DNA from: Mesoflavibacter sp037029465
GTDB taxonomy: Bacteria; Bacteroidota; Bacteroidia; Flavobacteriales; Flavobacteriaceae
Assembly: GCF_037029465.1 (NCBI RefSeq)
Contig: NZ_JAYMEM010000018.1
Location: forward strand, 1-64,000
DNA: 64,000 nucleotides
Direction: 5' to 3'
Within the stretch, counting starts at the first letter, position 1; the number at the start of each line of letters is the position of its first letter. Of the stretch, positions 59,705 to 64,000 are shown in pieces. The notes beneath the pieces are model-generated. The model ran no database searches. It was not told where the DNA came from and saw only the letters and a program-made list of their open reading frames with translations. The translations under genes and the position numbers were made by a program.

Positions 59705-62371
59705 TTAGAAATTAAATGTAGTGGTAATAAATAATCGTCTTGGTAATATTGGTCTTCCGTAAAAGAAGTCACCATCTGCAGATTGTCCTGCAATACCAGC
59801 TCTTGGATTTCCTTCTGTAAGTCCAGAACTATCAAATAAGTTAAATACAGAGAATCCTACTCTTAAATTACTATTGTCTTTAGTTTTAAAAGTATATCCT
59901 GCACCTAATCTTGCTATAGTGATTGCGTCTAACTCTACGTTATTAGTATCGTCTGTAAATTTTGCACCAGTATGGTTAAGAGAAAATAAAGCGTCAAATT
60001 GGCTATTGTCATAATTTAGAGCAAACGACCCTAAAAAGTTAGGTTGCCTTCCTATTTCATTTCCTTCGTTAATTGTAGTGATGCCTCCATTAACTAAATC
60101 TTCTGTTTGATTTGTTGTAATTTCATGATTTTGATACGTTAATGTTGCTGATGCTGTAAATGCATCTGTTATTTTATAGTTACCTGTTGCTTCTAGTCCT
60201 AATGTTTTTGTAGATTGTTCGCTACGACCTTGGTCTACTAACTCTCCGTTAACAATTGCTTGATCAATTCTAATACGATCACTTAACCCTACGTAATAAG
60301 CTGCAGCAGAACCTGAGAACTTAGATGTACCAAATTTTGCTCCTATTTCTCCTTGTAAAATTGTTTCAGCGTCATAATTTGTGTCTCTAATTCCTGGCGT
60401 TGGTGCAAAACCACGTTGTTGTGGGAAAAAGAATCCTCTTGAGAAGTTAGCATATAAATTTGTAGACGCTGTTAGCTTATATAAACCTGCAAGTGATACA
60501 GCCCAATCTGTTGCTTCAATTTCACCTGTTGTAAATGTACCGTCTGTATATCTTACGTTTTGAAGATCTGAAGTTAAATTAGCATCATCATAAACTTGGC
60601 TTTCTGCTAAGTTTCCTCTTCTAAATGTTCCTTTTGTAGATTCTATTCTAAAACCAACATCAAAACGCCATTTATCTAAAACCATCTCGTCAGTAATATA
60701 AAATGCTGTTCTACTTTGGTTTAAAAAGTTATTAGTTGTCATACCTATTCTGTTATATAAACCTCCTTGAGAGTAAATAACATTATCTCCACCAGCATTT
60801 GTATAACTTAAGTTTATAAGACGTGGATTATTATTAAATTCTGAAAGCACTCTATATTGATAATTAACATCTTCTGCTTCTGTACGTGCCAAGAATGTAC
60901 CCGCTGTATAAGTATGTATACCGTTTTCTGATTTAAAAACTAAATTAGCCTCTCCAGAATAGTCTGTCATTGGTCTTAATCTATCAATGTGTAAATTTTC
61001 AATTACTAAATCATTACCATTAATTTGTTGTCCTGATCCACCTAAATAATTTGCAGTATAATCTATGTTATTTGGTGCTACAGCAGTTACATAATCTGAT
61101 AAAGTAATAGGATTACCATAATTACCGTCACCTCCAACATATAAAGCAAAATTGTGTTGATAGTTAGCATATTTTACTTTAGACTTAAATTTTAAATTAT
61201 CTGTTAAATCGTAATTAAAGTCTGCTAAAATATATCCTCCTTTAGTGTAAACACCATCTCCTATAGGGCTGTCATAATTTCCGCCAGGTGTTAAAAAAGA
61301 TGTGTTAGCCAATTCTCCTGTTAATAAAGATTGTACCTCATCACCATCATTACCATTTAATCGCTCTCTTGATCCTCCTTGAAGAGGTAAAGGCATAAAA
61401 AATTGTGCGCGGTCATTTATAAACTGACCATGTACTGTAAAAAATCCTTTATCAAATTTTTGTTTAATATTAGCTCTTAATTGAAATCCTCTAGTATCTA
61501 ATCCTGTATCTATAGGACCTTCGTCTTTTCTAACAAAACCAGTTACTGCGTAGTAAGTATTCGAGTCTTCTCCTCCTAATTGTCCTCCTGAGTAGAATTC
61601 AGTTTTTAATCTTCCATCTGTACCATACTCTAAATTAAGGATATTTTCATCATTAGAATCTCCTGTTTTACTAGTGTAATTAATAATACCTGCTACAGAA
61701 CCAGCACCGTATAAAACTGCTGCTCCACCTCTAACAAATTCTACACCTTTAAATCCTAAATCTGGTCTTGCATACACATCATGAGCAGAAGAGTTAAGAC
61801 CAAACGTACTCATTAATGGCATACCATCGTATTGTAATGGATTAAATACGTATTGCCCACCAGAAGGTAAACCTCTTACAAAAAGGTTAGTAGCTGTTTC
61901 TCCTCCACCACCTTCTGCAGTAATACCAGGAATACTACGTAAAACATCTGCCTGGCTATTTGCAGATAACTTTGTAATGTCTTTTTGTTTAACAGAACTT
62001 ATAGACATTGGTGTCTCTTTTTGAGATCTAAAAGTAGAAGACGCTGTAAGCACAACTGTTTCTAATGCATTTTCTCCTTCTTGTAAAACAACGTTAATAT
62101 TCACTTCACTGTTATTACAATCAATACTTTGTTCGAAAGTATCAAAACCAACGTAAGACACTTGTAAAGTCTGTTGACCTGTCAAACTTGTAGTAAACGT
62201 AAAATTACCCTCAAAATCTGTAACAGCTCCAAAGTCACTATTCTTAATAATAATATTAGCTCCCATTATAGGCGTATTATTTGCATCTGAAACTTTTCCT
62301 TTAATGACAGTCTGAGAAAAGGCAGAAATAATACTAATCATCATTAAAGATGTAAGTAAAAATTTTTTCAT
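59705..62371 (-). CDS. TonB-dependent outer-membrane receptor
   Basis: An 888-aa receptor with signal peptide MKKFLLTSLMMISIISAFSQ, then a carboxypeptidase-regulatory-like domain (VIKGKVSDANNTPIMGANI, about 21-110), a plug with ADVLRSIPGITAEG, and a long beta-barrel ending with an aromatic terminus (RRLFITTTFNF). It imports a large or scarce substrate across the outer membrane using TonB energy. There is no SusD-type lipoprotein nearby, so it works as a lone receptor, divergent from the LacI-type gene. Candidate substrate: glycosylglycerate released by algae or cyanobacteria. Confidence 0.93.
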   Translation of the reverse strand: MKKFLLTSLMMISIISAFSQTVIKGKVSDANNTPIMGANIIIKNSDFGAVTDFEGNFTFTTSLTGQQTLQVSYVGFDTFEQSIDCNNSEVNINVVLQEGENALETVVLTASSTFRSQKETPMSISSVKQKDITKLSANSQADVLRSIPGITAEGGGGETATNLFVRGLPSGGQYVFNPLQYDGMPLMSTFGLNSSAHDVYARPDLGFKGVEFVRGGAAVLYGAGSVAGIINYTSKTGDSNDENILNLEYGTDGRLKTEFYSGGQLGGEDSNTYYAVTGFVRKDEGPIDTGLDTRGFQLRANIKQKFDKGFFTVHGQFINDRAQFFMPLPLQGGSRERLNGNDGDEVQSLLTGELANTSFLTPGGNYDSPIGDGVYTKGGYILADFNYDLTDNLKFKSKVKYANYQHNFALYVGGDGNYGNPITLSDYVTAVAPNNIDYTANYLGGSGQQINGNDLVIENLHIDRLRPMTDYSGEANLVFKSENGIHTYTAGTFLARTEAEDVNYQYRVLSEFNNNPRLINLSYTNAGGDNVIYSQGGLYNRIGMTTNNFLNQSRTAFYITDEMVLDKWRFDVGFRIESTKGTFRRGNLAESQVYDDANLTSDLQNVRYTDGTFTTGEIEATDWAVSLAGLYKLTASTNLYANFSRGFFFPQQRGFAPTPGIRDTNYDAETILQGEIGAKFGTSKFSGSAAAYYVGLSDRIRIDQAIVNGELVDQGRSEQSTKTLGLEATGNYKITDAFTASATLTYQNHEITTNQTEDLVNGGITTINEGNEIGRQPNFLGSFALNYDNSQFDALFSLNHTGAKFTDDTNNVELDAITIARLGAGYTFKTKDNSNLRVGFSVFNLFDSSGLTEGNPRAGIAGQSADGDFFYGRPILPRRLFITTTFNF

Positions 62372-62451
62372 GTTATATATATTTTGTGTTAGTGAGGCTA
62401 AAATATTATCAAATAGTTAAATTTTTATCAAAAAAATTAATAGATTCGCAC

Positions 62452-62475
62452 GCAAACGATTGCGGTAACGATTGC
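62452..62475. promoter_or_regulatory. Tandem LacI-type operator sites
   Basis: Two adjacent 12-bp sites, GCAAACGATTGC (near-palindromic about a central CG) and GGTAACGATTGC, share AACGATTGC. They lie 10 nt before the LacI-type ATG and 80 nt before the TonB receptor ATG. LacI-family proteins commonly bind such CG-centred AT-flanked sites, and this arrangement can control both divergent transcripts. Confidence 0.7.
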
Positions 62476-62485
62476 ATCAATAAAC

Positions 62486-63508
62486 ATGAAAAAAAAGATA
62501 ATAACCTTAAAAGACCTAGCTAAACGTCTAAATATTTCTCCATCTACAGCTTCTAGAGCTTTAAATGATCATCCAGATATAAGTATAGAAACTAAACAAA
62601 AGGTAAAAGACCTTGCAAGAAATTTAAATTATGTTCCCAATCTATTTGCTAAAGGATTTAGATCTCATAGAAGTAACATTTTAGGGGTAATTGTACCTAA
62701 TATTACTCATTATTTTACGACTACTTTAATTAGAGGAATCTTAGAAGAAGCAAATCTTCAAGGTTATAAAGTCATTATATCAGAATCTAATAATGATGTA
62801 AAAAAGCAAACCGAAATGCTAAATACTATGTTACAATTTGGTGTTGACGGCGTACTAATGTCTATCTCTAAGATGACAAAAGATGTTGATGATATTCTTA
62901 AAGTATTAAATACTGTACCTCTTATTTTATTTGACAAAGCCTCTAACAAAATACCATGTACACAAGTAGTTATTAATGAAGAAGAAGCTGCTTTTAATGC
63001 AGTTGAGCATTTAATTAACATTGGAAAAAAAAGAATTGCAATTATTAAAGAAACAGAATATTCTTTTACTTCTGAAAAAAGGTATCATGGTTATTTAAGA
63101 GCTTTAAAAGAAAATAATATTCCATTAGATAGTAAAATAGTTTTAAGTGTAGAAGACATTTCTATGCATCAGGGAAAGAGAATGACCAATATATTACTAT
63201 CCTTAAAAGAAAAACCAGATGCAATTTTTGCTATAACGGATAGTGCCGCTATTGGAGTAATTAAAACTTTAAAAAAACTTAGTATAAAAATTCCAGAAGA
63301 TATAGCTGTAGTAGGATTTAGTAATTCTACAAACTCACAGATAATAGAGCCTAAATTAACAACAATAGACCAACCTGGACAAAAAATAGGGTCTACAGCA
63401 GTAAAACAAATAATTGAAGAAATAAACAGCACTAATCAAATTAACGTCAATAAAACTATAGAAATAAAAACAAACTTGATTATTAGAGATTCTAGCTTCA
63501 AAATTTAA
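62486..63508 (+). CDS. LacI-family transcriptional regulator
   Basis: A 340-aa regulator. The N-terminal helix-turn-helix and hinge (ITLKDLAKRLNISPSTASRALNDHPDISIETK, YVPN, FRSHRSNILGVIVPN) are followed by a periplasmic-binding-protein-like effector domain (IAVVGFSNSTNSQIIEPKLTTIDQPG). Divergent from the TonB-GH63-symporter-kinase operon with the tandem operator between, so it is the presumed local repressor or activator. Inducer unknown. Confidence 0.94.
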   Translation: MKKKIITLKDLAKRLNISPSTASRALNDHPDISIETKQKVKDLARNLNYVPNLFAKGFRSHRSNILGVIVPNITHYFTTTLIRGILEEANLQGYKVIISESNNDVKKQTEMLNTMLQFGVDGVLMSISKMTKDVDDILKVLNTVPLILFDKASNKIPCTQVVINEEEAAFNAVEHLINIGKKRIAIIKETEYSFTSEKRYHGYLRALKENNIPLDSKIVLSVEDISMHQGKRMTNILLSLKEKPDAIFAITDSAAIGVIKTLKKLSIKIPEDIAVVGFSNSTNSQIIEPKLTTIDQPGQKIGSTAVKQIIEEINSTNQINVNKTIEIKTNLIIRDSSFKI

Positions 63509-63520
63509 AAAACAAATGTT

Positions 63521-63528
63521 TACTTTTG
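63521..63528 (+). promoter_or_regulatory. Predicted -7 element of uppP
   Basis: TACTTTTG matches TAnnTTTG, 19 nt before the ATG, so uppP seems to have its own promoter despite its new upstream neighbour. Confidence 0.5.
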
Positions 63529-63546
63529 GCCAATTAATTTATTTAA

Positions 63547-64000
63547 ATGGAGGTTTTAGATTCTATTTTATTGGGAATTATACAAGGTTTAACCGAGTTT
63601 TTACCTGTATCTTCAAGTGGTCACCTAGAGTTAGGCAAAGCTATTTTAGGCGATAGTAGCGTACCTGAAGAAAGCTTATTATTTACCGTTGTACTTCATT
63701 TTGCTACAGCTTTAAGCACTATTGTTGTCTTTAGAAAAGATATTTGGTCACTTTTAAAAGGTATTTTAAAATTTGAATGGAACGAAGATTTAAAATTTGC
63801 TTCAAAAATTGCAATATCTATGATTCCTGCGGTGATTGTAGGCTTATTTTTTGAAGAGCAATTAGAGCAACTTTTTGGAGGAAACATCTTATTAGTTGGC
63901 TTTATGTTATTAATTACAGCTATCCTTTTATTTTTTGCAGATAAAGCCAAAAACACCAATAAAAATGTATCATTTAGTAATGCGTTTATAATTGGCGTTT
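63547..64000 (+). CDS. uppP: Undecaprenyl-diphosphatase (partial, runs off the window)
   Basis: The first 151 residues of the BacA/UppP membrane phosphatase, which recycles the lipid carrier for peptidoglycan. Start MEVLDSILLGIIQGLTEFLP and motif LTEFLPVSSSGH (Glu17 and following Ser/His) are diagnostic. Several membrane segments follow (FTVVLHFATALSTIVVF, IAISMIPAVIVGLFF, NILLVGFMLLITAILLFFA). The 3' end lies beyond 64000. Confidence 0.95.
   Translation, partial: MEVLDSILLGIIQGLTEFLPVSSSGHLELGKAILGDSSVPEESLLFTVVLHFATALSTIVVFRKDIWSLLKGILKFEWNEDLKFASKIAISMIPAVIVGLFFEEQLEQLFGGNILLVGFMLLITAILLFFADKAKNTNKNVSFSNAFIIGV

Noticed and set aside
59705..62371. SusC/SusD polysaccharide utilisation locus
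   Set aside because: No SusD-type lipoprotein or secreted glycanase is present, and the glycosidase has no signal peptide.

Overview
The window looks like a chromosomal segment of a marine-type member of Flavobacteriaceae (Bacteroidota). The DNA is AT-rich. Promoters follow the Bacteroidota pattern TAnnTTTG at -7 with TTG about 17-23 bp further upstream. Other phylum markers are two secreted proteins with type IX secretion (T9SS) C-terminal sorting domains, a TonB-dependent receptor with a carboxypeptidase-like N-terminal domain, a DnaE with a fused proofreading exonuclease, and lineage-typical DUF3098, DUF4271 and DUF4296 proteins. I cannot name the genus from sequence alone. No prophage, CRISPR array, integrase or classical insertion sequence is visible.

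Layout. 1-9.4 kb (minus strand): an AraC-type regulator followed by a cluster of oxidoreductases (two zinc alcohol dehydrogenases, an aldo/keto reductase), two cupins, a tautomerase, an acetyltransferase and a frameshifted EamA permease. It resembles an aldehyde or carbonyl stress cluster. A metallo-beta-lactamase-fold protein and tRNA-Asp follow. 9.4-23.4 kb: housekeeping genes (DUF58, trxA, dnaE, rpsP-rimM-trmN6-like), a calcium-repeat lipoprotein, a glutaryl-CoA dehydrogenase-like gene and a short DUF3050/SGNH/phosphoesterase run. 23.5-31.7 kb: ferredoxin, its reductase, Fe-S assembly genes (NifU-like, Mrp), trmB, an alkyltransferase-like protein, a MurG-like glycosyltransferase and a PhoBR-like two-component pair. 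32-35 kb: the two T9SS cargo proteins. 35-50 kb: tyrS, pyrimidine, heme, gluconeogenesis and amino-acid genes, including a saccharopine dehydrogenase next to an Lrp-type regulator. 50-54 kb: a GIY-YIG nuclease between two palindromic repeats, leuS, then ftsX and small neighbours. 55.5-63.5 kb: a complete sugar-acid catabolic locus. It is followed by uppP, which is cut by the window end.

The most interesting unit is at 55.46-63.51 kb: TonB receptor, GH63-type cytoplasmic glycosidase, sodium:solute symporter and glycerate kinase, divergent from a LacI-family regulator with tandem operator-like sites. A GH63 enzyme beside a glycerate kinase points to import of a glycosylglycerate (mannosylglycerate, the red-algal digeneaside, or glucosylglycerate) and its cleavage to a hexose plus glycerate. 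The locus sits between DUF3098 and uppP, genes that I remember as adjacent in many relatives, so it looks inserted. A second notable unit is the GIY-YIG nuclease gene framed by two 107-bp repeats with 12-bp terminal inverted repeats. A third is a dispersed family of about 90-120 bp intergenic elements beginning GCGTT and ending with its inverse (four copies).
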